DNA of 33,135 nucleotides from Candidatus Fermentibacterota bacterium (GTDB lineage: Bacteria > Fermentibacterota > Fermentibacteria > Fermentibacterales > JCC-6), in NCBI GenBank assembly GCA_029571005.1, contig JAKPTG010000030.1, positions 1 through 33,135 on the forward strand, read 5' to 3'. Each line of letters starts with the position of its first letter. The first letter of the stretch is position 1. The notes under the pieces are model-generated. The model saw only the letters and a program-made list of their open reading frames with translations. It made no database searches and was not told the origin of the DNA. Made by a program: the position numbers and the translations under genes. This document shows positions 24,829 through 33,135 of the stretch, piece after piece.

Positions 24829-25708
24829 ATGATAAACGCTATGAAGAGCATCATCGAATTCCGGAATTCCTTAGAGAATGATAAAGATTTTAACTCCAGT
24901 AAGATTGTTGAGGAGTATATCGAGTTTGCAAAACGAAATATTACATTCAGATCCTTGTGTGAAAAACCTAATCAAATTAAGACGTTTGGATTGAGCGGCA
25001 GATCGGGAACCAATGAAACAGAGTCTGAACAAGGTGAAGTGACACTTTGTCAAGCGCTTTTTAATACCTATAAGCCAAAATCAAAACAAAAAATGCGTAT
25101 TAAAGACTATGGTCAATATTATATAGTTGATTACCAAACACCTTTAAAAAATACTGATAAAGACGAATCTTGGGGTAAAATCGATTTAGTCGGTTTTAAA
25201 CAAAACTCATCTGAGAAACATCTTTGCTTCTGGGAAGTCAAGTATGGGGGGAATCGAGAATCTAAACAAGATTATAATGGGAATCGAGAATCTAAACAAA
25301 ATATATAATGGGAATCGAGACTCTATACATTTTGCAGTAATGGAGTTATTAATTTACTATGCACAGTTTGACAGGACAAACAACGATAAGGCGAAAAAAA
25401 ACTTTCAAAATTTCTTGCTGGAGTTAGCTTTCGTACGAGGTGTTGGACTGAACAATAATACAGTAACCATTCATCAAGATAAACCGGTAGATAACCCGGT
25501 GTTATTCATTGCTGGTGACGAAGGTTATTTTAACAATCAATGGAAGTCAACAAAAACAAAGCAGAGGCATATCGAGTTAAAGGAGGTCATAGAAAAAGAG
25601 CTGAAGCTCAAACTTGAGTTTTTACAGATCGGCACAGAACACCATTGGAAAAAAGACGACAAGAGGTATTATTATGGTAAAGATAATGAGTTAAAAATCC
25701 TCCCATGA
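24829..25708 (+). pseudogene. PD-(D/E)XK-like nuclease gene, frameshifted by an internal tandem repeat
   Basis: ORF 24796..25308 and ORF 25244..25708 form one protein: ...SWGKIDLVGFKQNSSEKHLCFWEVKYGG|NRDSIHFAVMELLIYYAQFD...; D...ExK-like motif; AT-rich composition. Confidence 0.65.
25249..25331 (+). repeat. Tandem repeat, 30- and 31-bp units plus partial third unit, inside the nuclease ORF
   Basis: Unit 1 25249-25278 gggaatcgagaatctaaacaagattataat; unit 2 25279-25309 gggaatcgagaatctaaacaaaatatataat; partial unit 3 from 25310 gggaatcgagactctatac. Confidence 0.9.
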
Positions 25709-26172
25709 TGGGCCAAGATTGTATGTCACATTAGATTCGGATATAGTAAAGTAGAACAGCCGCCTCTCCACCGTATCTAACATTGTCTCGCGACATCTCC
25801 ACCCGGTAGAATTGCTGCTTCAATCGGAGGAAGCTGCGATCTAAGGCTCTCCATCGACTTCCCTCAATCATGAAAGCCGGCAAACCCAAATAGAGGATGA
25901 TGACAGTATCGTGGATTGGCGAGGACATATGGACCAGAGTGGCTGAACTCATCGAGGTAAAGAATGATCATCTTTCCCTCCATAAATGTACACGGAGCCC
26001 GCAGCTTTCGCTACGAGCTCCGGGATGCTGCTTGACCAACAAACCCGAAGGAAAGCGGGCTGGCAGCAAGGCGGGTATAACACGACAGTATTCCCCCTGT
26101 CAATCAAGGGGAAAACACCTTGCCGGTGACCATGGTGGAACACAGGTCACTCGTTTCCTCGAATGAAACGGG

Positions 26173-26249
26173 TGGTACGCCCGTAGGGAATCGAACCCCA
26201 AACCTTCTGGTCCGTAGCCAGATGCTCTATCCGATTGAGCTACGGGCGC
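26173..26249 (-). tRNA. tRNA-Arg (ACG)
   Basis: Minus strand GCGCCCGTAGCTCAATCGGATAGAGCATCTGGCTACGGACCAGAAGGTTTGGGGTTCGATTCCCTACGGGCGTACCA; anticodon loop CTACGGA; CCA encoded. Confidence 0.93.
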
Positions 26250-26301
26250 ACCGGATGAGATGAATAAGTAAACTACTATCTTGCTCCGGGCTCGGTCAAG
26301 C

Positions 26302-27186
26302 TCAGCTCCGGTACACCTCCCGGTATTCCAATCGGCGGGTTTCCCGGGGGGGGATGAGTATTTCCGCGGCGAAGCCCTCCCCCGGTTCCGTCACCGCCCC
26401 CCTGGGAAGTCTTCCGGGGAGAACGATCCGGTAGCGGACATCCCTGTCGGCGGTGGAGCGCATATCCAGCCGGCAGTTGTACGCGTCGCCCCTGAAGGTC
26501 CAGCTCAGGTCGGTTTGAAGAAGGTGGTCGGCGGAAATCCATATCGTGTCCGACCGGAGGAACGCGCCGTTCCCCCCGGGCAGGGTGGGAGGGGTTTCAT
26601 GCACCGGAACGGCGATCACCGGGTTCCATCTGCCCTCAACGGGAAAGCCGTATACCAGAAGCGTGTCCGGAGGGGACGATTCGATCTCCCACCAAGGGAA
26701 AAATACTCCCTGCGGGGGTATGACCAGCGGCCCGCTGCTCCTGGCAAGCGGCCCGCCGCCGGCGTCAAGCTGAACCTTGTCGGCGCGCCATGTCTCCCCG
26801 GTGTTGTTCAGTAGAAGCGCCCCGCCCCGGGTCCTGGGCCCCGGAGTTATCCGCAGTTCCCAGCTCAATCCTTCCAGATGAAGCGACGCCAGGGATTCCC
26901 CGAAGCTGAGGAGAATCGGGAAAGCCGACTCTTCCATGACCTTCTGTATGCCCGTGCTGTCTTCCGGCTTCACGGTGAGTTCCAGAAGGCTGACACCGGG
27001 AGTGGAAAGGGTCCGGGCGAAGTCAACCGGCGAGCCGAGCCGCGGGGTCCCGGTGACCACAGCTTCCCGTTCGGTGCTGAGGAAGATGGTTACTCCCTGC
27101 AGGTCTTCAGATGCGTACCCGGTGTATCCCCTGCCGGTGCAGCCCGTCATGACGAGCACCGCGACACTGGCCAAAAACCGCTTCAT
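26302..27186 (-). CDS. Hypothetical lipoprotein
   Basis: MKRFLASVAVLVMTGC lipobox; 294-aa ORF, no recognised domain; divergent from 27216. Confidence 0.65.
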   Translation of the reverse strand: MKRFLASVAVLVMTGCTGRGYTGYASEDLQGVTIFLSTEREAVVTGTPRLGSPVDFARTLSTPGVSLLELTVKPEDSTGIQKVMEESAFPILLSFGESLASLHLEGLSWELRITPGPRTRGGALLLNNTGETWRADKVQLDAGGGPLARSSGPLVIPPQGVFFPWWEIESSPPDTLLVYGFPVEGRWNPVIAVPVHETPPTLPGGNGAFLRSDTIWISADHLLQTDLSWTFRGDAYNCRLDMRSTADRDVRYRIVLPGRLPRGAVTEPGEGFAAEILIPPRETRRLEYREVYRS

Positions 27187-27215
27187 GGGCTATCTATCCT
27201 CCCTGGAGGTGACCG

Positions 27216-27950
27216 ATGGGGGACTCCGTGCGTAATCTAAGTTTCAACCGTTCCTTCCGCGAGGGGTTGAGCGAACTGCTGGAACCCAGGAATCTGGCCA
27301 TTCTGATAACGGTACCCATGCTGGTGGCCCTGGCTTCCCTTGTGGAGGGAAAGCTGGAAATCCAGGGGACCATAGGTCCCTTCAGCAGGTATCAGACCGT
27401 GAGAATGCTCGTCTGGAACGTCGCCGTTATGGTCTCGCTGATGGCGACGATCCGGGGCGGGCTCACCCTGGGACGCCTCTGGCGCTTCGAGAAAACCTTG
27501 TCCGGCGGGGATGCCGCAGGCCACGTGCTCGGAACGGTGCTTTCTCTGTTCCTCTGCTACTTCGGAGTGTTGTGCGTGATGGGCGCCGCAGTCATGCTGG
27601 CCACCCAGAAACTCGACCCGTCGGGTTTTCTGTTTCTGGCGGTCTGGTGTACGCCGGTTCTGTTCTGGGGCGTTTCGCTTTCGTCTCTTCTGTCGCTGCT
27701 GGCGGACGGGCCCGGAGCCGCATGGATGGGGGCCTGCTACCTGATCCTTTCACTGGTCCCCGGGTTGTACGGGCGGGAGGTCACTCCCTGGCTGGTGCCT
27801 CCCATCGGGCGGCTGGTGGCGTCAACGGTAAACGGGGTGTTCTGCCCCAGGGTGCTGCTTGCCATCGTGCTCCACGGGCTGGCATGCCTGGTTCTGGCCG
27901 GGGCGGTGTACCGGCTCAGGAGCCGGAAAGCATCCAGGCGTTGGCCATGA
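27216..27950 (+). CDS. Multi-pass integral membrane protein (ABC-2-permease-like topology)
   Basis: About six hydrophobic helices; SD CTGGAGGTG before ATG. Confidence 0.65.
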   Translation: MGDSVRNLSFNRSFREGLSELLEPRNLAILITVPMLVALASLVEGKLEIQGTIGPFSRYQTVRMLVWNVAVMVSLMATIRGGLTLGRLWRFEKTLSGGDAAGHVLGTVLSLFLCYFGVLCVMGAAVMLATQKLDPSGFLFLAVWCTPVLFWGVSLSSLLSLLADGPGAAWMGACYLILSLVPGLYGREVTPWLVPPIGRLVASTVNGVFCPRVLLAIVLHGLACLVLAGAVYRLRSRKASRRWP

Positions 27951-28464
27951 TGAACTCCATGACATCCCCGATGCCGGGAACCGCCGAATTGGGCGCCATA
28001 CCGTAGATCAGAACCGCGTAACCGTCCCGGAACACTCCGTACGCCCTTCCCCTGAAATGCACGTCGGCGCCGGAAAGCAGATTGAAGTTCAGCGAGGAGG
28101 CGAGCCCCAGGGGGCGCACTCCGGCGGAGATGACCGCGGTGCTGCCCTCCACCCAGTTCATGGAGCCGTAGATTATGCCCCCCGCCAGGTCCGGCGGAAG
28201 CACCGACTCCAGCTTCCGACGGAGCCACAGCCCCCGCTCCACCGGGTTCATGTCCCCGTCAACGGCCCAGTAATGGATGCGGTAGTCGTAGCCGTCGGGG
28301 CCCGGATTGGAGGCAACGGTTCCGGATTCAACGGTGATGACACCCTCTGCCGGGCTGGACAGCTCCGCCGGAAGCCAGCCGAAGGCTATCCCGGGATGCT
28401 CAAGGACATAAACCGGGGTCGGGGCCTCTGCGACGGAGAGCATGACCATAATCAGCGGTATCAT
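27916..28464 (-). CDS. Hypothetical exported protein
   Basis: MIPLIMVMLSVAEAPTPVYVLEHPGIAFGWLPAELSSP...; start trimmed from 28548; converges and overlaps 35 bp with the 27216..27950 CDS. Confidence 0.55.
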   Translation of the reverse strand: MIPLIMVMLSVAEAPTPVYVLEHPGIAFGWLPAELSSPAEGVITVESGTVASNPGPDGYDYRIHYWAVDGDMNPVERGLWLRRKLESVLPPDLAGGIIYGSMNWVEGSTAVISAGVRPLGLASSLNFNLLSGADVHFRGRAYGVFRDGYAVLIYGMAPNSAVPGIGDVMEFIMANAWMLSGS

Positions 28465-28524
28465 GTTTTTCCCTTCGGTTTGTTTGCCGCAGCTTTGAAA
28501 AACGCCCGGCACGTCCGGGGAGGG

Positions 28525-28548
28525 GGGCGCCTGGGGCGCCCCCCTCAT
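28525..28548 (-). terminator. GC-rich stem-loop downstream of secDF, terminator-like but without T-tract
   Basis: ggggggcgcc-tgg-ggcgcccccc immediately after the secDF stop (28556) on the minus strand. Confidence 0.4.
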
Positions 28549-28555
28549 GACAAGG

Positions 28556-31357
28556 TTACTTCTTCGCCTTCCCCCGCCAGTCTATGAGGATAGGGCCGGC
28601 AATGAAAACCGACGAGAACGTACCCACCAGGATTCCCGACATCAGGGTCAGGGCGAAATCCCTCAGCTCGCCCGAAGTGAAGATGAACAGCATGAGCACC
28701 GCCATGAAGGTGGTGAGGGAAGTGTTGACGGTTCTGCTGAGGGTTTCGTTTATGCTCTTGTTGACTATCGCCTCGAAGGTACGGCCCTTGCGCAGCCTGA
28801 TGTCTTCGCGGATTCTGTCGAAAACCACGATGGTGTTGTTTATGGAGTAGCCGACTATGGTCAGCAGCGCCGCGATTATTGTGAGGGATACCTGTATCCG
28901 CAGAATCGCCAGTAACCCGACGGTGATGATGATGTCGTGGAGCAGCGCGCCCACCGCGGCCACGCCCCACTTGAGCTGGAACCGGTACCAGATGTACAGG
29001 ACGATGAAGAACATGGAGATGAGTATGGCCTTCACCGCCTGGGAGCGGAGTTCGGTGCCCACCCTGGGGCCGATCTGCTTGATGAAGGAAGTCTGCTCGT
29101 CGCCGGCCTCCTCCATCAGCCTGCAGCCGGCCTGCTCCAGAGCCTCGTACACCTGGTCCTTGTCGGTGCTGGCGGTTCTCATCACGAACGCCCTGCCTTC
29201 TCCCGTCCAGTCGGAAAGGGCCTGCACCTGCACACTCAGCAGCCCCTTCTCCTCAAGGACATCGGCCAGCTCTTCCCCGTACTCGTAGGAGGATGTCACG
29301 ACATTGGTCTCCAGCCCGCCGGTGAAGTCAATGGAGAGGTTGAGGCCGCCGTTCACCAGGTAGCCTGCGATTCCCAGCACTATCGCCGAAAGGGAGACCA
29401 GGTACACCTTCCGCCGGACCCGGGTTATCTCCCAGTGGGCGTCGTCGCGGATCAGGTTAAACCTTCCCAGATTGATATCCGTTCTGGAGGGCCGCTGGAG
29501 AAGCATGGAGAATAACGCCCTGGCAAACACAAGGAAGCAGAACATTGTCGCAATAATACCGATGGACAGGGTGACCGCGAAGCCACGGATGGGGCCGGTG
29601 CCGAATCGGTAGAGCACCAACGCGGTGATGAGGGTGGTGATGTTGGCGTCGAGAATGGTGACGAACGCCCGGCTGTAGCCGGCGTCCACCGCCGACCTGA
29701 TCCCCTTGCCGCTTTTGCGCTCCTCCCTGATTCTCTCGTAAATCAGAACGCTCGCATCCACCGCCATGCCTATGGTGAGAATGATACCTGCGATCCCCGG
29801 CATGGTCAGGGTGGAGTTCATACCGCTCAAGCCCAACCGGGTGAGGGGGCCCGGGAAGCACAGGAATCCGAAGATTATCAGCAGGTTGAAGATCAGCGCC
29901 AGCACGGCGAGGAACCCGCCGAAACCGTAGTAAGCGATCAGGAACGCGGCAATCAGAAGAAACGCCACAATCCCCGCGAGAATGCTGTTGCCGATGGATT
30001 TCCTGCCCAGGCTCGGGCCTATGGTCTGTTCCTCGGCGATGATCAGCCGGGCCGGGAGCGAGCCGGCTTTGAGCACGAGCCGAAGATCCCTCGCCTCCTC
30101 CAGGGTGAAGTTGCCGGAGAGCCTGGTGCCGCTGCCGGATATTCTTTCGCGGATGACGGCCACCGAGTAGATGCGGCCGTCAAGAATGATGGACACCCTC
30201 TGCTCGACGTTCTCGCCGGTGATCCGCTCCCAGTTGGCGGCGCCCTGATCATCGAATTCAAGTATCAGGCCGGGTTCCGCCGTAACGGCCTGCTGTCCGC
30301 CTATCTGGACCCGGACATCCTGGAGATTGGCGCCGGTGAGCCGGTAGTACGGGCGCTCGATATGGGTGGAGCGCTCCCAGCCCCGGGTGACGTCGGCGGG
30401 CACAAGGAAAACTCCCACACACCTGCCGATCCCCGGCACGTCCGCCGCCCTCGTGTAGGCGAAGGAAAGGTTGTCCCTCTCCAGAATCGCCCGGGCTTCG
30501 GGGGAATTGACGATGTCCTGGAAGGTCTCGAGATTTTCGCCCTCCACCAGTACCCAGTCGCCGGGGGATACCTGGAGCGACCTGTAATGACGCTCGTCCG
30601 CCAGGGTGATCAGGGAGCCAAGCCTGCCCGAGGACTCGAGAAGCAGCGTCTCATCCGTGGAAGCCCCGGGAAATCCGCCCTCATCCGGCAACGAGAAGCC
30701 GGCGTCACCCGGAGCGGGGGACGAGTCCGCCGCCGCCCCATCGCCGTCCGGCGCTCCGGCCTCCGTCCCGGCCCCGGACAGGGCGGCCTCGATATCGCGG
30801 ATGGTGGGTACCGAAGAGGGTGATGTCACGTTGCCCTTGAGGTTCGGATAAACCACCATTTTGAACTCCAGGAGAGCCTGCCTTTCCACGATGGCCCTTG
30901 CCCTGGCCGGATCCCTCACGCCTGGAAGCTGTACCACGATCCGGTCGCTCCCCTGACGGGTTATGGAAGGTTCCGATACGCCGAACTCGTCTATGCGGTT
31001 GCGGATCACCTCCAGGGCCTGATCCAGGGCCTCGCCGGGGTCAAGCCCCGGAGTCGGCTCCACGGTGTAGGCCAGGTACATGCCGCCCTGAAGGTCGAGG
31101 CCGAGCCTTATGGTGCCCCGGCTGAGATCGTAGAGTTCGTGATACCTCCGGACTTCGGCTTCGCCGCCCGCGGCGTACATTTCGTCCAGCAGGGAGCGGA
31201 AGTAGGGGTTGGAGGTCTCCGGCTGAGCGCTGGCCTCGGCTTTGTCCCTTTCCTGTGAAGGTATCGAGTACCAGCGCAGGGTGGGCCATATCATCAGCAC
31301 CGCCGTGACGAAGACCGCCACGGAACTCCAGATCCGCCATCTGTCGGCTCGCTTCAT
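28556..31357 (-). CDS. secDF: Fused protein translocase subunit SecDF
   Basis: SecD: RLGLDLQGGMYLAYTVE, ALEVIRNRIDEFGVSEPSI, GLSGMNSTLTMPGIAGIILTIGMAVDASVLIYERIREE; SecF: LSIDFTGGLETNV, FIKQIGPRVGTELRSQAVKAI, VVFDRIREDIRLRK, SINETLSRTVNTSLTT. Confidence 0.95.
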   Translation of the reverse strand: MKRADRWRIWSSVAVFVTAVLMIWPTLRWYSIPSQERDKAEASAQPETSNPYFRSLLDEMYAAGGEAEVRRYHELYDLSRGTIRLGLDLQGGMYLAYTVEPTPGLDPGEALDQALEVIRNRIDEFGVSEPSITRQGSDRIVVQLPGVRDPARARAIVERQALLEFKMVVYPNLKGNVTSPSSVPTIRDIEAALSGAGTEAGAPDGDGAAADSSPAPGDAGFSLPDEGGFPGASTDETLLLESSGRLGSLITLADERHYRSLQVSPGDWVLVEGENLETFQDIVNSPEARAILERDNLSFAYTRAADVPGIGRCVGVFLVPADVTRGWERSTHIERPYYRLTGANLQDVRVQIGGQQAVTAEPGLILEFDDQGAANWERITGENVEQRVSIILDGRIYSVAVIRERISGSGTRLSGNFTLEEARDLRLVLKAGSLPARLIIAEEQTIGPSLGRKSIGNSILAGIVAFLLIAAFLIAYYGFGGFLAVLALIFNLLIIFGFLCFPGPLTRLGLSGMNSTLTMPGIAGIILTIGMAVDASVLIYERIREERKSGKGIRSAVDAGYSRAFVTILDANITTLITALVLYRFGTGPIRGFAVTLSIGIIATMFCFLVFARALFSMLLQRPSRTDINLGRFNLIRDDAHWEITRVRRKVYLVSLSAIVLGIAGYLVNGGLNLSIDFTGGLETNVVTSSYEYGEELADVLEEKGLLSVQVQALSDWTGEGRAFVMRTASTDKDQVYEALEQAGCRLMEEAGDEQTSFIKQIGPRVGTELRSQAVKAILISMFFIVLYIWYRFQLKWGVAAVGALLHDIIITVGLLAILRIQVSLTIIAALLTIVGYSINNTIVVFDRIREDIRLRKGRTFEAIVNKSINETLSRTVNTSLTTFMAVLMLFIFTSGELRDFALTLMSGILVGTFSSVFIAGPILIDWRGKAKK

Positions 31358-31523
31358 TGGTGAATCCCTTCAAAAGATGGTAAAGCCGGTAACACGGGCA
31401 ACACTTAATGTGTAAACAGCAACGGAAAGGCCGGTGATCGCACCCGCGAAGACGGCGGGACGGCAGCCGGCCCGGAAACAGAACGTGTAAAGATACGAAA
31501 CCGACCCCGGGTTGACCACCCGG

Positions 31524-31949
31524 TTATCTCGGATCCTTCAGCTCCAGTCTGAGCGGGCGGCCGCCGGGAAGTTCGGCGATGAAGGTCAAGCCGCCCTCCG
31601 GCCTCTCCCGGGTGGAAAGCAGGACGATTCCGCACCTCCTCATGAGCCTGGTTATCTTCAGGTTGGCCTGGGTCACCGTGTGGGCGCCGCTGTCCAGGTC
31701 CATGGTGAGGATGGTGGTGTCGCCGGAAAAGGATTGCCTGGGCTGGTTGCCGTATATCAGCTCCGAGCAGCCGCTCGAAAGCCGATCCATCGGATTCGCA
31801 GACGATACCGTGGATTCGTCGGCCCCCTCCGCCTCCCCCTGCAGCAACGCGGCGGCGGCGTCAAATTCAGGGGAGAAGAAGGCCGTGGCCGCCACCCCCC
31901 CCAGCCCCACCACAGCCAGCAGAAGTACCATAAGCTCGCCGGGTTTCAT
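31524..31949 (-). CDS. Hypothetical exported/anchored protein
   Basis: N-terminal TM MKPGELMVLLLAVVGLGGVAATAFF; 141 aa; type-II-secretion/pilin-like features cannot be confirmed. Confidence 0.55.
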   Translation of the reverse strand: MKPGELMVLLLAVVGLGGVAATAFFSPEFDAAAALLQGEAEGADESTVSSANPMDRLSSGCSELIYGNQPRQSFSGDTTILTMDLDSGAHTVTQANLKITRLMRRCGIVLLSTRERPEGGLTFIAELPGGRPLRLELKDPR

Positions 31950-32034
31950 CGAAAGCCCTTTCCGTTGCGCTCATCCCGCTTCAGGCTCTATCTTTCCCTC
32001 CCTTGGGGAGTCTGTCAACCCTGCGGGAGGTCCT

Positions 32035-32775
32035 ATGGGAAAAACATGTCTTATCCTTGCATTTGGAGCGGTTTTTCCGGCTATTGCCGGAATGGTGGGA
32101 CCTGGCGCCCTCACGGGGCTGCCCGGCCTTCCCCTGTCTGAAGTGCCGGGGCCGGGAGAACTGTGCGTGAGGACGGGTTTCGGATACGTACACACAGGCG
32201 GCGGCAGTAACCGTCTGGAGATACCTTTCGCCGCCTGCATGGGCTTTGAGGGTGAATACGAAGCCGGGGCGGTCCTCTCCGTCCGGTGTCCGGAAGGCGC
32301 TTCCGCCCGGATAAGCGACATCACCCTGTCCGGCGCCATGCTCTACGAAACCGCCCGGGGGGGGTCGTCACTGAAACTGACGGGTTCCCTTTTCCTGCCC
32401 ACGGGAGAAGAGGCTTTTGACCCCGGGGCGGGGATAGCGGCCGGAACGGTGACCAGCACCACCTTCAGGATGTTCAGGTTCTCCGCCGCCGGGGAGTACA
32501 GGCTTCACGGAGGGCAGTCCCCCTGGAAAGCCCGCTGGGAGGATTCGGCGGCCTTCTCCTTCGGGGGCGTCAGCTACCTTGGGGAGATGGTTTCGGTGTT
32601 CACGTCCGTGTCCGGTGACTCCCGGGGCACTCTGGAGCTAACCGGGGGGGCGTCGCTGGAACCCTGGAGAGAACTGCTGCTGGACCTCATACTGACCGTG
32701 GACATGGCTGACCACGGCGGCATCGCGGGAGCCCTGGGGCTGTCCTGGTCTTTCCGGGGGGGCTCTGAACCCTAA
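32035..32775 (+). CDS. Hypothetical secreted protein, outer-membrane beta-barrel-like
   Basis: SD GGGAGG; MGKTCLILAFGAVFPAIAGMVGPGALTGLPGLPLSEVPGPGELCVRTGFGYVHTGGG...GALGLSWSFRGG; amphipathic strand pattern. Start trimmed from ORF 31579. Confidence 0.6.
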   Translation: MGKTCLILAFGAVFPAIAGMVGPGALTGLPGLPLSEVPGPGELCVRTGFGYVHTGGGSNRLEIPFAACMGFEGEYEAGAVLSVRCPEGASARISDITLSGAMLYETARGGSSLKLTGSLFLPTGEEAFDPGAGIAAGTVTSTTFRMFRFSAAGEYRLHGGQSPWKARWEDSAAFSFGGVSYLGEMVSVFTSVSGDSRGTLELTGGASLEPWRELLLDLILTVDMADHGGIAGALGLSWSFRGGSEP

Positions 32776-33135
32776 TCGTAGGGTGAGATAGCCCTGAGCT
32801 TCTCCACTATCCCCGTGAGGGCCTCCAGGGCGTAGTCCACCTCCTCAACGGTGTTGTACCTTCCCAGGCTGAACCGCACGGCGCTGTTGGCCAGGTTGTG
32901 GTCCAGCCCCATCGCCATGAGAACGTGGCTGGGATTCTTGCCCCCGGTGCTGCAGGCGGACCCCGAGGAGGCGTAGATCCCCCGGAGGTCCAGCAGGGTC
33001 AGCACCGCTTCGCTCTCGATGCCGCGGAATATCACGGTGGAGGTGTTGGGCAGACGCGGAGAGGATCCGGCCATGATCATCGCCCCGGGGCACCTTTCCA
33101 GCACACCCCTCTCGAACCTGGCCAGCATCGAGCCC
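32772..33135 (-). CDS. Cysteine desulfurase (NifS/IscS-like), C-terminal part, truncated by window edge
   Basis: LPNTSTVIFRGIESEAVLTLLDLRGIYASSGSACSTGGKNPSHVLMAMGLDHNLANSAVRFSLGRYNTVEEVDYALEALTGIVEKLRAISPYD; SSGSACS catalytic-Cys loop. Confidence 0.92.
   Translation of the reverse strand, partial: GSMLARFERGVLERCPGAMIMAGSSPRLPNTSTVIFRGIESEAVLTLLDLRGIYASSGSACSTGGKNPSHVLMAMGLDHNLANSAVRFSLGRYNTVEEVDYALEALTGIVEKLRAISPYD

Noticed and set aside
25249-25331. CRISPR array
   Set aside because: Repeats are directly tandem with no spacers, only two full units, and lie inside a coding sequence.

Overview
High-GC bacterial chromosomal window. PorV-like, TonB-dependent and FlgD/T9SS-tail secreted proteins suggest a didermic lineage of the Fibrobacteres-Chlorobi-Bacteroidetes/candidate-phylum kind; this placement is inference. 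Core content: 5' part of a nucleotide-sugar dehydrogenase; a minus-strand operon (ABC-F ATPase, metallophosphoesterase, HAD phosphatase) with lexA upstream; a five-fold beta-flower-like repeat protein; a secreted HhH + ComEC-type metallo-beta-lactamase protein followed by two sugar-type ABC permeases; a PorV/PorQ-family protein; initiator tRNA-Met with a canonical promoter and terminator; a three-gene operon of secreted proteins, two with C-terminal sorting/FlgD-like tails; a TonB-dependent receptor plus beta-propeller lipoprotein; an S41 peptidase; a beta-CASP-like MBL nuclease with three small downstream genes; tRNA-Arg(ACG); several envelope proteins; a SecDF fusion; and the C-terminus of a cysteine desulfurase. 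The most notable signals lie outside the ordinary genes. (1) A ~380 bp MITE-like IS1380-family remnant with 18-bp terminal inverted repeats (818-1197) abuts the ABC-F stop codon. (2) A second, single-ended remnant of the same family (21740-21893) sits directly upstream of the beta-CASP-like gene. (3) An AT-rich decayed island next to tRNA-Arg holds an IS3-type transposase fragment. (4) The same island holds a PD-(D/E)XK-like nuclease gene split by a 30/31-bp tandem repeat whose removal would exactly restore the reading frame. (5) One secreted protein looks like a metallopeptidase-family member that has lost its HExxH site. All calls come from reading the sequence and the supplied ORF translations; no database search was possible.
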